Source: Arthrobacter cheniae (GTDB lineage Bacteria > Actinomycetota > Actinomycetes > Actinomycetales > Micrococcaceae). From it: DNA of 64,000 nt. Shown piece by piece: positions 1 to 9,692 of this stretch. The notes under the pieces were generated by a model that was not told the origin of the DNA, did no database searches, and saw only the letters and a list, made by a program, of their open reading frames with translations. The first letter of the stretch is position 1. Every line of letters starts with the position of its first letter. The stretch covers positions 320,895 through 384,894 of the forward strand of contig NZ_QZVT01000005.1 of the NCBI RefSeq assembly GCF_003602275.1, in the 5' to 3' direction. The translations under genes and the position numbers were made by a program.

Positions 1-860
1 AGCATGCTGATGGACGGCATCCCCGTGGTGAAACCGACGGCCCTGCAGCCCTCGATGACGTCGGCCTCCTCGACCATGGTCTCGGTGTCGCGCTGCTCGA
101 CGTTGTAGATGCAGGCGATGCGGGTCCGCTCGTAGATCGATGCCTTGGCTGCGACATAGGCCTCGTAGCTGCCGTGCCAGTCCACGTGGTCTTCGGCGAC
201 GTTGAGGCAGACGCTCGCCAGCGGCGAGATGGAGTGCGCCCAGTGCAGCTGGAAACTGGAAAGCTCCACGGCGAGGAAATCGTAGCCCTGGGGGTCCCGG
301 ATGACGTCGAGGATCGGTGTGCCGACGTTGCCCGCTGCGACGGCGCGCTTGCCGCCCGCGATGAGCATGGCTTCGGTGAGGCCGACGGTGGTGGTCTTGC
401 CGTTCGTCCCGGTGATCGTCAGCCATTCCGCCGTCGGGCGTCCTTCGCGCACCCGAACGCGCCAGGCCAGCTCGACATCACCCCAGATCGGTACGCCCGC
501 GGCCGCAGCCTGTGCGAGGAGCGGTTGGCTCGGGCGCCAGCCGGGCGACGTGACGACGAGGTCGGCCTGCTCACCGTCGACGAGCGGGAGGCTTTCGGCA
601 TGGTCCGCCCCGAGCAGGACCTGCCGGGCGCCGACGATCCGGAGCGTGTCGGCCTTGGCCTCGTTCTCCTCGGTCGCGCCGGCGTCGACGACGACGACGA
701 TGGCTCCGAGTTCGATCAGGGTGTCGGCTGCCGAAAAGCCGGACGCACCGATACCAGCGACGACGACCCGCAGGCCCGCCCAGTCCGAGTCCCAGCTGGT
801 CAGGTTCTTCAACCGTGGGGTCTCCCAACGGGGCAGCCCGGTTTCCTCGGCCCCGCTCAT
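1..860 (-). CDS. murD: UDP-N-acetylmuramoyl-L-alanine--D-glutamate ligase MurD (3' end cut by window)
   Basis: Cytoplasmic Mur ligase that adds D-glutamate to UDP-MurNAc-L-Ala using ATP. Translating the minus strand from 860 gives an open frame of about 286 residues to the window edge, against roughly 450-510 for the whole protein. An N-terminal Rossmann-like stretch ([15 protein letters not shown], residues 31-45) is followed by the Mur ligase P-loop GTNGKTTT at 151-158. The ATG at 858-860 overlaps the mraY stop codon as ATGA, so translation is coupled, and the gene is the last visible member of the dcw operon. The C-terminal ligase domain lies outside the window. Identity is firm from the P-loop, the N-terminal domain and the position after mraY. 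Confidence 0.95.
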   Translation of the reverse strand, partial: MSGAEETGLPRWETPRLKNLTSWDSDWAGLRVVVAGIGASGFSAADTLIELGAIVVVVDAGATEENEAKADTLRIVGARQVLLGADHAESLPLVDGEQADLVVTSPGWRPSQPLLAQAAAAGVPIWGDVELAWRVRVREGRPTAEWLTITGTNGKTTTVGLTEAMLIAGGKRAVAAGNVGTPILDVIRDPQGYDFLAVELSSFQLHWAHSISPLASVCLNVAEDHVDWHGSYEAYVAAKASIYERTRIACIYNVEQRDTETMVEEADVIEGCRAVGFTTGMPSISM

Positions 861-1957
861 CCGACGACCCATTCCGCATAGAAGATACCGAGCGCCACGG
901 CGACGAACAGTCCGGCGAGGATCCAGAAGCGGACCACCACGGTGACCTCCGCCCAGCCCTGGAGCTCGAAGTGGTGCTGGAGGGGCGCCATCTTGAACAC
1001 CCGCTTCCCGCCCGACATCTTGAAGTAGCCGACCTGGATGATGACGGACAGCGTGATCATCACGAACAGTCCTGCCAGGATCACCAGGAGCAGTTCGGTG
1101 CGCGAGAGGATCGCGAAGCCGGCGATGGCTCCGCCGATGGCCAGTGAACCGGTGTCACCCATGAAGATCTTCGCGGGCGAGGTGTTCCACCAGAGGAAGC
1201 CGACGAGCGCACCGCACATCGAGCCGGCGATCAGCGCCAGGTCGAGCGGATCACGTACCTCGTAGCAGACGCTGCCTGCACCGGGCGAACCACAGCTCTG
1301 GTTGCTCTGCCAGATGCCGATCAGCATGTAGGCACCGAAGACGAGAATGGAGGCGCCGGCAGCCAGGCCGTCCAGGCCGTCGGCGAGGTTCACGCCGTTG
1401 CTGGCACCCGTGATGATGAGGTTGGACCAGATGACGAAGAGGATGGCCCCGACGACCGTGCCGGCGAACGCGAGGTCGATGGGGAGGTCACGGATGAACG
1501 AGATCGCCGTCGACGCCGGGGTACGGCCCTGCTCGTTGGGGAACATGAGCGCCAGGACACCGAAGATGATGCCCACCGCGGTCTGCCCGATGATCTTGGC
1601 CGGCGCGCTCAGGCCGAGGCTGCGCTGCTTCGAGATCTTGATGTAGTCGTCGGCGAAGCCCACCAGTCCCATTCCTGCGGCGAGGAACAGCAGCAGCAGG
1701 CCGGAAGCACTGGGCCCGCCGACCGGGGAATCGGCCGCCATCATGATCAGGTGGGTCAGGAAGTAGGCCAGCAGGACGGACCCGACGATCACCGCGCCGC
1801 CCATGGTGGGCGTGCCGCGCTTGGTGTGGTGCGACGTCGGACCGTCGTCGCGAATGAACTGGCCGTAACCCTTGTTGACGAGGAGCCGGATGAACAGCGG
1901 CGTGCCCACGAGGGCGAAGAACAGGGCGGAGGCCGAGCTGATGAGAAGTGCTATCAC
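857..1957 (-). CDS. mraY: Phospho-N-acetylmuramoyl-pentapeptide-transferase MraY
   Basis: Polytopic membrane enzyme that transfers phospho-MurNAc-pentapeptide to undecaprenyl phosphate, forming lipid I. The 366 residues match the family length and contain about ten hydrophobic segments. Diagnostic motifs are FADDYIK (101-107, with the Asp pair), [10 protein letters not shown] (190-199), MGDTGSL (266-272, catalytic Asp 268) and PLQHHFE (325-331). The start is GTG at 1957, which overlaps the murF stop codon; AAAGG lies about 11 bases upstream. The gene sits in an unbroken minus-strand operon between murF and murD and was probably read from the mraZ promoter about 7.5 kb upstream, although internal promoters cannot be excluded. 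Confidence 0.97.
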   Translation of the reverse strand: MIALLISSASALFFALVGTPLFIRLLVNKGYGQFIRDDGPTSHHTKRGTPTMGGAVIVGSVLLAYFLTHLIMMAADSPVGGPSASGLLLLFLAAGMGLVGFADDYIKISKQRSLGLSAPAKIIGQTAVGIIFGVLALMFPNEQGRTPASTAISFIRDLPIDLAFAGTVVGAILFVIWSNLIITGASNGVNLADGLDGLAAGASILVFGAYMLIGIWQSNQSCGSPGAGSVCYEVRDPLDLALIAGSMCGALVGFLWWNTSPAKIFMGDTGSLAIGGAIAGFAILSRTELLLVILAGLFVMITLSVIIQVGYFKMSGGKRVFKMAPLQHHFELQGWAEVTVVVRFWILAGLFVAVALGIFYAEWVVG

Positions 1958-3498
1958 GGCTGGTGGGCCTTTCCGGATCCGTCAGGTCCACTGTCCGCTT
2001 CGGAGTCTGCGGCCAGGCGGTCAGCCGTGTCCGCCTGACCGGCGGAGACCGAGGCGTTCGGCACGGCGTGCGCGACGCGATCGCCGAGGAAACGCAGTCC
2101 GGCCCCGTTGGAGGATTTGAAGAGAACGATATCGCGTGGTTCGAGCTCCGCGGCGAGGATGCGTTCCGCTGCCTCGGGGTCGTCGACGTGGACCGCCTCG
2201 CTCCCCCAGGAGCCCTCGAGGACGGCCCCGTTGAACAGCGCCCGCGTGTTCGGACCGACGCAGATGAGCTTGGAGATGTTGAGGCGGACGACGACGCGTC
2301 CGAGGAGGTCGTGCTCCTCGATGGAGCGGTCACCCAGTTCGAGCATCTCACCGAGCACCGCCCAGGTACGGCGGCGCCCACTACCCAACTCGGCGAGGGT
2401 GCGGAGGGCTGCGCGCATCGACTCAGGGTTCGCGTTGTAGGCATCATTGATGACCGTCACGCCGTCGACCCGCTCGGTGCGCTCCATGCGCCAGCGGCTC
2501 GCCGCAGCCTGGGTGCGAAGACTTGCCACGATGTCGTCCGGTGCACAGCCGATCGTGTACGCGACCGTCGCCGCGGCCAGCAGATTGGTGGTGTGGTGCA
2601 GTCCGAGGAGCGGGGACACGACCTCGTGCTCGCTGCCGTCGGGAAAAAGGAGCGTGAAGGAGGGATTACCCTCCGCCGTCGTCGTGCTGTTGCGCGCCCG
2701 CACCACCGGATCGCCGCCGTCGGCTGCGAAGTCGGCCGAGGATGTGAAGAAGGTCCGCCGTGCCCGGGTGCGGGACTGCATGGCCAGGACGCGCTCGTCG
2801 TCGGCATTGATGACCGCGGTGCCGGTGGCCGGAAGCGCCTCGAAAAGCTCGCCCTTCGCCTGGGCGATGTTCTCGACGCCGCCGAACTCGCCGGCGTGCG
2901 CGGAACCAACGCCGAGGACGACGCCGATGTCGGGCTGCACGAGGGACGCGAGGTACGCGATGTGGCCGGGTTTTGTGGCTCCCATCTCGATCACGAGGTA
3001 CCGCGTGTCCCAGTCCGCCTCGAAGACGGTCAGCGGCACGCCGACCTCCCCGTTGTAGGAGCCGCGGGGGGCGACCGTCGGTCCGTGGGTTGCGAGTATT
3101 CCCGCAAGCAGGTCCTTGGTGGTCGTCTTGCCTGCGGAGCCGGTGATCCCGACGACGGTGAGGTCGCCGGCGGCACGCAGGCGCCGTACGATCTCCGCGG
3201 CCAGGACGCCCATCGCGAGCACCGCATCCGCCACGACGACAGAGGGGAAGGACACGCCGTCGGGTGCAGTGACATCGCGTTCGGCGAGAGCGAGCACCGC
3301 TCCGCGCTCGAACGCGGAGCCGATGAACAGGTGCCCGTCCGACTCCTCGCCGGGCTTGGCCACGAAGAGGGACCCGGGCGTACTCTCGCGCGAATCGGTG
3401 GCCGCGGAGGTGACGGTGATGGTGGGGCCGGCGGGATCCGTGCCGACCAGGACTCCGCCCGTGAGTGCCGCGATCTCGGCTGCGCTGAATTCAATCAT
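1954..3498 (-). CDS. murF: UDP-N-acetylmuramoyl-tripeptide--D-alanyl-D-alanine ligase MurF
   Basis: Last cytoplasmic Mur ligase: it joins D-Ala-D-Ala to the UDP-MurNAc-tripeptide with ATP. The 514-residue product has the N-terminal MurF fold ([10 protein letters not shown] at 31-40), the P-loop [12 protein letters not shown] (118-129), the central motifs [13 protein letters not shown] and NADDER, and a C-terminal domain with [13 protein letters not shown], a MurF signature. ATG at 3498 follows the murE stop by six bases and its own stop overlaps mraY by four bases. No strong Shine-Dalgarno is visible, which fits translational coupling to murE. A 514-residue size is slightly longer than E. coli MurF but normal for actinobacteria. 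Confidence 0.96.
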   Translation of the reverse strand: MIEFSAAEIAALTGGVLVGTDPAGPTITVTSAATDSRESTPGSLFVAKPGEESDGHLFIGSAFERGAVLALAERDVTAPDGVSFPSVVVADAVLAMGVLAAEIVRRLRAAGDLTVVGITGSAGKTTTKDLLAGILATHGPTVAPRGSYNGEVGVPLTVFEADWDTRYLVIEMGATKPGHIAYLASLVQPDIGVVLGVGSAHAGEFGGVENIAQAKGELFEALPATGTAVINADDERVLAMQSRTRARRTFFTSSADFAADGGDPVVRARNSTTTAEGNPSFTLLFPDGSEHEVVSPLLGLHHTTNLLAAATVAYTIGCAPDDIVASLRTQAAASRWRMERTERVDGVTVINDAYNANPESMRAALRTLAELGSGRRRTWAVLGEMLELGDRSIEEHDLLGRVVVRLNISKLICVGPNTRALFNGAVLEGSWGSEAVHVDDPEAAERILAAELEPRDIVLFKSSNGAGLRFLGDRVAHAVPNASVSAGQADTADRLAADSEADSGPDGSGKAHQP

Positions 3499-3504
3499 GA
3501 CGGT

Positions 3505-5169
3505 TCAGGACTCTATCCCGGCCGCGGAAAGCACAGAGAATCCGTGCCTTGTCAACGCGGACCGCAGTTCGACGCGATCATCCAGGGACAGGTTGATACC
3601 CTTCACTTCCTGCCACACCTCGTGGCCGCGACCGGCGATGATGATGGTGTCCGAGGCGCCGGCCAGAGCTACGGCGCGATCGATCGCCTCTGCCCGGGGG
3701 AAGACCTCCAGCACCTCGCACCCGAGCCCTTCGTTCCTGACGGCGTCGTCGGCGCCCGCGCGCACGGCGCGGCGGATGACGGCTTCGTCCTCGTCGTGCG
3801 GGTCGTCGTCGGTGACGATCAGGATGTCCGACAGGCGGGCACCGACCGCTCCCATGATCGGGCGCTTCGATTCGTCTCGCTGGCCGGTTGCACCGAACAC
3901 CGAGATTACGCGGCCGCCAGGGCGGCGCACCGACGCAAGGGTGCGCTGGAGCGCGTCCGGGTTGTGGGCGAAGTCCACGATGGCCGCCGGCTCCTCGCCG
4001 ATGAGTTGCATGCGACCGGGGACCTCGGTCGTGAAGGGATCGTGGGCGTCGAGCGCGCGCTGCAGGTCCTCTGCCGGCACCCCGGAGGCCAGGACCATGA
4101 TCGTCGCCAGGGCCGCGTTGGAGATGTTGAAGGTACCCGGGAGGCCGCAGCGCACGCGAAGCCGATGCCCCGTCCTTCCCTGCAGCACGAAGGAGTGGCC
4201 CAGCCCGCTGCGTTCCACCGAAGTGACGGTCCAGTCCGCCGGCGGCGCTGCGTCCTGCCCTGCGTCCTGTCCTGCTTCGGTGCGCACCGTCAGGACGGGC
4301 ACGTCCGCGGTCGCGGCCAGCCTGCTTCCCCAGGGGTCGTCCACGAGCACGACGGCGCTTCGGCTCCGCTCGGGCGTGAACAGCGACGCCTTGACCGCGA
4401 AGTAGTCCTCCATGGTGCCGTGCAGGTCGAGGTGGTCCTGCGTGAGGTTCGTGAAACCGGCGACGTCGAAACGTACCCCGTCGACGCGTCCGAACTCGAG
4501 GGCGTGGGACGAGACCTCCATCGATGCGGCGTCGAGACCGCGCTCACGCATCAGGGCGAGGAGCGAATGCACCTGCGGTGACTCGGGCGTCGTGAGCGCG
4601 CTCGGGATGGCGTCCTCCCCCGCGCGGATCTCGATGGTGCCGATAAGGCCGGTGGAACGGCCGAGAGCCTCCAGGAGGGCGTTCAGGAAGTAGGTCGACG
4701 TCGTCTTCCCGTTCGTCCCCGTGATGCCGAAGAGGGTCGGCCCCGCCTCGCCGTCGTCCTGCCGGTTGCCGTAGATCACGCGGGCCAACGGTCCTACCGC
4801 GCGCCTCGGATCGGGCACGACGACGACCGGCGGGACCACGGAGTCACCGGGGTGGACGCGCTCCCGAAGGATGGCCGCTCCGGCCTCGTCCGTGAGGATG
4901 GCGACTGCGCCGGAGCGGGCTGCCTGCGGTGCGAATTCGGCTCCGTGGCGCGCCGCCCCGGGCAGGGCGGCGTAGACGTCGCCCGGGAGGACGGATCGTG
5001 AGTCCAGCGTGATGCCGGTGACGGTGACCGTGACCGTGGGATGGTTCCCGTGCGGCGCCGGACCGGCCAGCGGGCCGATGTCGGCGAGGGCGGCGAACAG
5101 GTCGATCGGGTGGGGCATGCGAGGACGCATCAGGGAAGCGCTGCTCCCCCGCGGGTTATTCGGTTGCAC
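3505..5169 (-). CDS. murE: UDP-N-acetylmuramoyl-L-alanyl-D-glutamate ligase MurE, non-DAP (probably L-lysine) type
   Basis: Adds the third residue of the peptidoglycan stem peptide. The 554 residues carry the P-loop [11 protein letters not shown] (148-158), TTPESP (193-198), a conserved Lys 260 in the VKASLF context that should be carbamylated, and AHNPDAL (401-407). The specificity motif, DNPR in meso-diaminopimelate-adding MurE, reads DDPH here (residues 455-458, bases 3796-3807). Loss of the Arg argues for L-lysine, the diamino acid of Arthrobacter peptidoglycan. The start is GTG at 5169 with GGAGG ten bases upstream; ftsI ends 18 bases before it. In-frame ATGs at residues 14 and 18 are possible but less well supported. 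Confidence 0.95.
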   Translation of the reverse strand: MQPNNPRGSSASLMRPRMPHPIDLFAALADIGPLAGPAPHGNHPTVTVTVTGITLDSRSVLPGDVYAALPGAARHGAEFAPQAARSGAVAILTDEAGAAILRERVHPGDSVVPPVVVVPDPRRAVGPLARVIYGNRQDDGEAGPTLFGITGTNGKTTSTYFLNALLEALGRSTGLIGTIEIRAGEDAIPSALTTPESPQVHSLLALMRERGLDAASMEVSSHALEFGRVDGVRFDVAGFTNLTQDHLDLHGTMEDYFAVKASLFTPERSRSAVVLVDDPWGSRLAATADVPVLTVRTEAGQDAGQDAAPPADWTVTSVERSGLGHSFVLQGRTGHRLRVRCGLPGTFNISNAALATIMVLASGVPAEDLQRALDAHDPFTTEVPGRMQLIGEEPAAIVDFAHNPDALQRTLASVRRPGGRVISVFGATGQRDESKRPIMGAVGARLSDILIVTDDDPHDEDEAVIRRAVRAGADDAVRNEGLGCEVLEVFPRAEAIDRAVALAGASDTIIIAGRGHEVWQEVKGINLSLDDRVELRSALTRHGFSVLSAAGIES

Positions 5170-5187
5170 GGTGCTCTGGCCTCCGGG

Positions 5188-6993
5188 TCAGTATTCGACC
5201 GGGTAGATGTCCGGCTTCTTCGTCGAGGCAGGGACGTTGTTGGAGTTGAGGACCTGCTTCATGACCTTCTGGAAGGACTCACCGGGAATGAGGTAGTACA
5301 GGTCCCCCTGGGGCCGCTGAAGCGTGATGACGACGACGTACTTGGGATCCTCGATGGGGGCGATCCCGGCATAGGACAGAGTGTAGCCGTCGTATCCGCC
5401 ACTGGCGCTGGGCGCTTCCGCCGTACCGGTCTTCGATCCCACGCGGTACTGCTCGAGCTCGCCGGACTTGCCCGACCCCTTCTCCGTCACCGTCTCGAGC
5501 ATCTTCCGCATCTCCGCCGCGGTCTCCTCGGAGACTACTTTCGTGCCCTCCGCCTCCGGCACCTTGTGCTCCGTTCCATCCGGATCGATGTAGGCCTCCA
5601 CCAGACGGGGCGTGAGGCGCACGCCGTCGTTCGCGATGGTCTGATACACCATTGCGGTATGGAGGGCGGTCTGCGTCAGGCCCTGCCCGAAGAGCACCGT
5701 GTACTGCTGGCGGTCGTCCCATTTGTCCGGCGTCGTCAGGAGCCCCTGGTTCTCCTCGTTCAGCCCGGTACCCAGGGGCTCGCCGATCCCGAACTTCTTG
5801 AGCCAGTCGTAGCGCTCCTGCTTCGTCAGCTTCTCGCCGATCTGCACGGTCCCTGTGTTCATCGATTTCGCGAGGACCCCGGCGGCCGTCCGCTTTTCCT
5901 TACCGTGCTCCCAGGCATCCTTGAACGTCTGGTCTCCGACCGTGTAGCGGTTGTCGAGCGTGAATTTTGACGTGGGCTCGATCAGTCCCTCCTCGAGTGC
6001 CCCTGCGAGCGTGATCACCTTCGTCGTCGAGCCGGGTTCGAAGGACGCGCTGACCGAGTTGGGGGTGCGCTTGTCGGCCGGGGTGGCGCCGGGATCATTC
6101 GGATCCGGCGTCGTCGATTCGGCCATCGCGCGGATGGCACCCGTCTCGGCCTCGACGACGACGATGTTGCCCCACTCCGCGTTGTAGTCCTTCACCTGCG
6201 AGGCGATGGTCTGCTGGGCGAACCACTGCAGGTCCTGGTCGATGGTGAGGCGGACGCTCTGGCCGTTCACCGCGGGAATGTCCTCGTTGGTGGCGTAGGG
6301 GATGCGGATTCCGTCTCCGCCGATCTCGAAGGTCCGGCTGCCCGCTTCCCCCTGCAATGCGTCGTTCAGTGAGTACTCCAAACCCTCCTGGGGCTTCCCG
6401 TCCTTCGAGACGTGGCCGATGATCGATCCCGCAACGGGCCCGGCCGGGTAGGTACGCACGCTCGTCTCGTCGGCGTACACGCCCGGAATACCGACGGCCA
6501 GGGCACGATTCTTGATCTCGGGGGTCACGGAGGTGGCAACGTAGTTGAACGATTTTTCCCCCAGGACCGCGGCCCTCAGCGTCTCGACGTCGATGTCCAG
6601 GACCGTGGAGAGCTCGGTGAGGCCCTGGTCGATCGGGATGCCGGTCTCCCGCCTGACGCCGCCCTCCTCCTCGGGATCATCCACCGTGCGGTCGAACTCC
6701 TCGACGGCGCTCAGTCTCTGGTCCACCACCACGTCATAGCGCTCGACGCTCCGCGCGAAATATTTGCCGTTCATATCGACGATCGAGCCCCTGACGGGCG
6801 CCACCGTGGTGTTGGTCAATCGCTTGGACAGGCCCACCTGCGCCATGCCGTTGAGGTCCAGTGCCTGCAACTGGAAGAGCCGCACTCCGAGGACCATGAG
6901 GAGGACGAGGACGAAGGCGAGCCCTACGCGGAGCCGTGTCGACCCGAGAACCAGGCGGAGGCTGTCAGGGCTGCCGGTGCGTGCAGGGGTCAC
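5188..6993 (-). CDS. ftsI: Septal peptidoglycan transpeptidase FtsI (class B penicillin-binding protein, PBP3-like)
   Basis: Division-specific DD-transpeptidase anchored in the membrane by one N-terminal helix (about residues 24-40 from the chosen start), followed by a dimerisation/pedestal domain and a transpeptidase domain. The penicillin-binding motifs are all present: STTK (about 322-325, nucleophile Ser), SMN (377-379) and KTG (521-523). I prefer the GTG at 6993 because AAGGA lies seven bases upstream. The longest frame begins at a TTG at 7047 that has no ribosome binding site and would add 18 proline-rich residues. The gene lies between the ftsL-like gene and murE, as in other actinobacterial dcw clusters. 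Length 601 aa is normal. Confidence 0.95.
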   Translation of the reverse strand: MTPARTGSPDSLRLVLGSTRLRVGLAFVLVLLMVLGVRLFQLQALDLNGMAQVGLSKRLTNTTVAPVRGSIVDMNGKYFARSVERYDVVVDQRLSAVEEFDRTVDDPEEEGGVRRETGIPIDQGLTELSTVLDIDVETLRAAVLGEKSFNYVATSVTPEIKNRALAVGIPGVYADETSVRTYPAGPVAGSIIGHVSKDGKPQEGLEYSLNDALQGEAGSRTFEIGGDGIRIPYATNEDIPAVNGQSVRLTIDQDLQWFAQQTIASQVKDYNAEWGNIVVVEAETGAIRAMAESTTPDPNDPGATPADKRTPNSVSASFEPGSTTKVITLAGALEEGLIEPTSKFTLDNRYTVGDQTFKDAWEHGKEKRTAAGVLAKSMNTGTVQIGEKLTKQERYDWLKKFGIGEPLGTGLNEENQGLLTTPDKWDDRQQYTVLFGQGLTQTALHTAMVYQTIANDGVRLTPRLVEAYIDPDGTEHKVPEAEGTKVVSEETAAEMRKMLETVTEKGSGKSGELEQYRVGSKTGTAEAPSASGGYDGYTLSYAGIAPIEDPKYVVVITLQRPQGDLYYLIPGESFQKVMKQVLNSNNVPASTKKPDIYPVEY

Positions 6994-7064
6994 GGAGGGA
7001 TCCTTGTCGATCAGTACATGCGGTACGGGAGGAGCGGGTGGAGGCAACGCGGGCGTGACGCCTG

Positions 7065-7751
7065 CTAGCGGTCGGACCCAGCCTGCTCGGGGCCGGGGAT
7101 GGTGCCCGACGCCATGCTGCCCGTGTCACTGCTCGACCCTGCATAGTCCGGCGAACCGGCATCCGTGGAAGCTGCGTCCTCGACGACCTCCACCGGCGGG
7201 GCCTCGACAGCTACCGGTGCCGGTTGCTCCGTGACGAGGTTCGGTGCGGCGATCAGGACCTCGGGCTTGGGACCCTCCTTCGCAGGTTCGGGCGTGCCGG
7301 TTACCTTCTTCGAATCTAGCTCAATGGTTCCGAAGGTCGGGGAGGACACCATGCCGAGTTTTGTCGCGGCCGTGGCGAGGTTCTGCGGTGCTTCCCTGCC
7401 CTCGATCTCGAGGACGAGGGCTTCGTTCTGCTGGCTGAGTGCCACCTGCTGGTTACGGAGCTGGACCAGTTCGTACTGCGTCCCTGACACGGAGATGTTG
7501 AGCATGAGAACTGCAGCCAGAGCAGCGCCGAGCACGAGGAGACTGAGGACGGCGAAGGGGAGCCGTCGCCGTGCGGGCCGCGCGGGCACGACGGACAACG
7601 GCGTCCGAGGCTTCTGCGCAACTCCCGCGAGCGTACCCGCCGGCGTGTTGTGGGAGGGAGCGCTCAGCCGCCTGGGAGCGACGGCGAGGGCGCCGTTCCC
7701 GGAGAACGCCTGTGCGCTATGCCGCTTCTCAACAGTCAGTGTCTGGCTCAT
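7065..7751 (-). CDS. FtsL-like septum formation membrane protein
   Basis: A bitopic protein of 228 residues. A basic N-terminal cytoplasmic stretch of about 90 residues leads to one transmembrane helix ([20 protein letters not shown], about 93-112). A short extracytoplasmic coiled-coil-like segment follows, rich in Gln, Leu and Glu, then a Pro/Val/Ala-rich tail to the C-terminus. This architecture and the position between rsmH and ftsI are those of FtsL, which with FtsB/DivIC and FtsQ activates FtsI/FtsW at the septum; sequence conservation in this family is poor, so the call rests on topology and context. ATG at 7751 overlaps the rsmH stop by four bases (ATGA). The long disordered tails are common in actinobacterial versions. 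Confidence 0.85.
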   Translation of the reverse strand: MSQTLTVEKRHSAQAFSGNGALAVAPRRLSAPSHNTPAGTLAGVAQKPRTPLSVVPARPARRRLPFAVLSLLVLGAALAAVLMLNISVSGTQYELVQLRNQQVALSQQNEALVLEIEGREAPQNLATAATKLGMVSSPTFGTIELDSKKVTGTPEPAKEGPKPEVLIAAPNLVTEQPAPVAVEAPPVEVVEDAASTDAGSPDYAGSSSDTGSMASGTIPGPEQAGSDR

Positions 7752-8749
7752 GTTGTCTTCCTGTCGATGGGTCCTGCTTTGATTCGTTCTACGGCGCGCA
7801 GTCTGGCCGAGGCCGCCCTGGGGTTCTCTTCGACCTCCGCCGGCGTGGGCGCTTCCGTGCCGCGCGTGAGGGAGCGGAGGTAGGCCTTGTGCTCTTCGAG
7901 TTCCACCGGGAACCCGACGGGTGCCGAGGACTTCGTGCCGGCCGTGAAGGCACTCTTCACGATGCGATCCTCGAGGGAGTGGTAGGACATTGCGACCACG
8001 CGACCGCCGATCCTGATCGAATCGACGGCGGCCGGGATCGCACGCTCGAGAACGGACAGCTCCTCGTTGACCTCAATCCGCAGGGCCTGGAATGTCCTCT
8101 TGGCGGGGTGTCCTCCGGTCCGCGCCGCAGCGGCCGGCACCACGCCGCGGATGACCTCGACGAGCTCGGATGTGGTTCGGAGAGATCGTTCGGTCCTGGC
8201 CCGGACGATTGCCGTCGCGATCCGGCCGGCGAACTTCTCCTCGCCCCAGGTCCGGATGATGCGGAGGAGGTCCGCCTCGGCGTATGTGTTGACGACCTCG
8301 GCGGCCGTGATGCCCTGAGTGGTGTCCATGCGCATGTCGAGGGGTGCGTCGTAGGAGTATGCGAAGCCTCGGTCGCGCTCGTCGAGTTGCAGGGAGGACA
8401 CACCCAGGTCGAAGAGGATGCCGTCCACGCCGTCGATCCCCAGATCCTCCAGGACCTCAGGTAGCTCGTCGTACACGGCGTGGACCAGATCCGTGCGCCC
8501 GGCGAAGGGGGCGAGGCGCTCCCCTGCCAGCGCCAACGCCTCGGTGTCGCGATCTATACCGACGAGATGGGCATCGGGAAAACGCTCCAGCATGCTCTCG
8601 GAGTGACCGCCCATGCCCAGCGTCGCATCGACGACGACGGCACGGCGCCCCGCCGCTTCGGCGGCTTGGACGGATGGTGCGAGGAGGGAGACGCAGCGAT
8701 CCCGGAGGACGGGGACGTGTCGCTCACCCGTCGGCCGGTCATCGCGCAT
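7748..8749 (-). CDS. rsmH: 16S rRNA (cytosine(1402)-N(4))-methyltransferase RsmH (MraW)
   Basis: SAM-dependent enzyme that methylates N4 of C1402 in the ribosomal P site. The product opens with RHVPVL and has the SAM-binding motif [11 protein letters not shown] (41-51), GIDRD further on, [14 protein letters not shown], and the C-terminal [10 protein letters not shown] signature. The frame is open up to 8920, but I place the start at the ATG at 8747-8749 because AGGAGGGAGGGG, a very strong ribosome binding site, directly precedes it and the 333-residue product matches the family; the extra 57 upstream residues have no counterpart. Between this start and mraZ lies a 225-base spacer with a hairpin. 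Confidence 0.95.
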   Translation of the reverse strand: MRDDRPTGERHVPVLRDRCVSLLAPSVQAAEAAGRRAVVVDATLGMGGHSESMLERFPDAHLVGIDRDTEALALAGERLAPFAGRTDLVHAVYDELPEVLEDLGIDGVDGILFDLGVSSLQLDERDRGFAYSYDAPLDMRMDTTQGITAAEVVNTYAEADLLRIIRTWGEEKFAGRIATAIVRARTERSLRTTSELVEVIRGVVPAAAARTGGHPAKRTFQALRIEVNEELSVLERAIPAAVDSIRIGGRVVAMSYHSLEDRIVKSAFTAGTKSSAPVGFPVELEEHKAYLRSLTRGTEAPTPAEVEENPRAASARLRAVERIKAGPIDRKTT

Positions 8750-8858
8750 CCGTCCCCTCCCTCCTGCAGTCCGTTGTTCATCGTCTCTGTAACTTCGCAG
8801 GCTGGCGGAGGAGGTGCGCTCTCTGGGATCAGACCCCCATCCGGCCGGACGGTCCTCG

Positions 8859-8884
8859 CCTGGCTTCGGGGAAGTGAAGCCAGG
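8859..8884 (-). other. Hairpin in the mraZ-rsmH spacer
   Basis: A perfect nine-base stem (CCTGGCTTC at 8859-8867 with GAAGCCAGG at 8876-8884) closes an eight-base loop. It lies in the 225-base untranslated gap between the mraZ stop (8975) and the rsmH ribosome binding site. There is no T-tract after it on the minus strand, so it is not a standard terminator. It may be an RNA processing or attenuation element that sets mraZ against downstream dcw expression, or it may have no function. Confidence 0.45.
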
Positions 8885-8974
8885 TGCGGACCGTATCCGG
8901 CGGCTGGAGATCTCATCCAAGAGATGTCTTCCGTCCGCTGCTGGTAGTGCTGGTACTGCTTGGATCGAGTCGGA

Positions 8975-9406
8975 TCAGATGATGCCCGGGAAGCCATCCT
9001 CGTCCGTCTCGGAGAAAGCTGTCTCCTTCTCTGTCAGGTAGGAGTCCCATGCGTCAGCCGCCCAGATCTCCGCACGACTACCCGCTCCGATGACCGCGAG
9101 ATCACGGTCCAACCCTGCGTATGTCCTCAGCGCCGGTGGAATGGTGATCCTGCCCTGCTTGTCCGGGACCTCGTCGGAGGCTCCGGACAGGAAGATACGG
9201 TTGTAGTCCCTCGCCTGGCGTGACGAGATCGGTGCGGCCCGCATCTGCTCGTGAACCCTTTCGAACTCACTCGCGCTGAAGACGTAGATGCAACGTTCCT
9301 GGCCCCTTGTGAGGACCAGCCCCTCGCTCAGTTCCTCCCGGAACTTCGCTGGAAGGATGAGCCTGCCCTTCTCGTCGAGGCGGGGAGTATGAGTTCCGAG
9401 GAACAT
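8975..9406 (-). CDS. mraZ: Transcriptional regulator MraZ
   Basis: First gene of the dcw cluster. MraZ is a ring-forming DNA-binding protein of the AbrB/SpoVT swapped-hairpin type that binds repeats upstream of its own gene. The 143 residues contain two MraZ repeats: the first starts [21 protein letters not shown] (shown split: [21 protein letters not shown]) and the second carries [21 protein letters not shown], with the typical DxKGR(L/I)xxP core in each (DEKGRLILP near residue 11 and DKQGRITIP near residue 82). ATG at 9406 gives the canonical N-terminus MFLGTH. The ribosome binding site (TCAGGG) is weak. Three GTGG-type boxes overlap the promoter upstream, fitting autoregulation. Confidence 0.96.
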   Translation of the reverse strand: MFLGTHTPRLDEKGRLILPAKFREELSEGLVLTRGQERCIYVFSASEFERVHEQMRAAPISSRQARDYNRIFLSGASDEVPDKQGRITIPPALRTYAGLDRDLAVIGAGSRAEIWAADAWDSYLTEKETAFSETDEDGFPGII

Positions 9407-9466
9407 CCCTGACCGCCTGTTCTGAGTCCGCCAAGCCCAGCTTGTTGCTGCCTTGCTCCTATGTTC

Positions 9467-9491
9467 CCCACTTTACTCCACAACTCTCCCC
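9467..9491 (-). promoter_or_regulatory. MraZ-binding direct repeats (three phased boxes)
   Basis: On the minus strand, GGGGA, GTGGA and GTGGG occur at 9487-9491, 9477-9481 and 9467-9471, that is, with an exact 10-base period and five-base spacers. This matches the known MraZ operator layout of short G-rich direct repeats in front of mraZ. All three boxes fall within the spacer and -10 region of the mraZ promoter, so binding should interfere with RNA polymerase or be sensitive to it. Confidence 0.8.
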
Positions 9492-9497
9492 GGTCAA
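9470..9497 (-). promoter_or_regulatory. Promoter of mraZ and the dcw operon
   Basis: Minus-strand -35 TTGACC (9492-9497) and -10 TAAAGT (9470-9475) are separated by 16 bases. Transcription would start near 9463, leaving a leader of about 57 bases before the mraZ ATG. The MraZ boxes overlap the spacer and -10. The remaining non-coding stretch up to 9692 is purine-rich on the plus strand, and I see no gene in it. Confidence 0.65.
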
Positions 9498-9692
9498 CGC
9501 AACCGGGGCGCGGCGCGCCCTCCTACCCGCTCCCCTGATCGGGATCGATAGCCGCTGAAAGCGCCAAGACAAGCGGATCCGGACGTGCGGGGAGCTAAGT
9601 GGAGGGGAGTTGCGGGGAGGGAGGACGAACGGCGGGGAGAACGAGTAGAAGGAGGAGTTCGCGTCCGCTCATTCCACTGAAGATCACGGTTA

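Noticed and set aside
1948-4581. An 877-codon plus-strand open frame opposite murF and murE
   Set aside because: It is antisense to two well-supported Mur ligases, its product has the His/Arg/Gly-rich composition of a shadow frame in GC-rich DNA, and it has no recognisable domain.
8750-8920. A longer RsmH starting at 8920
   Set aside because: The extra 57 residues are not family-like and a very strong ribosome binding site sits directly before the ATG at 8749.
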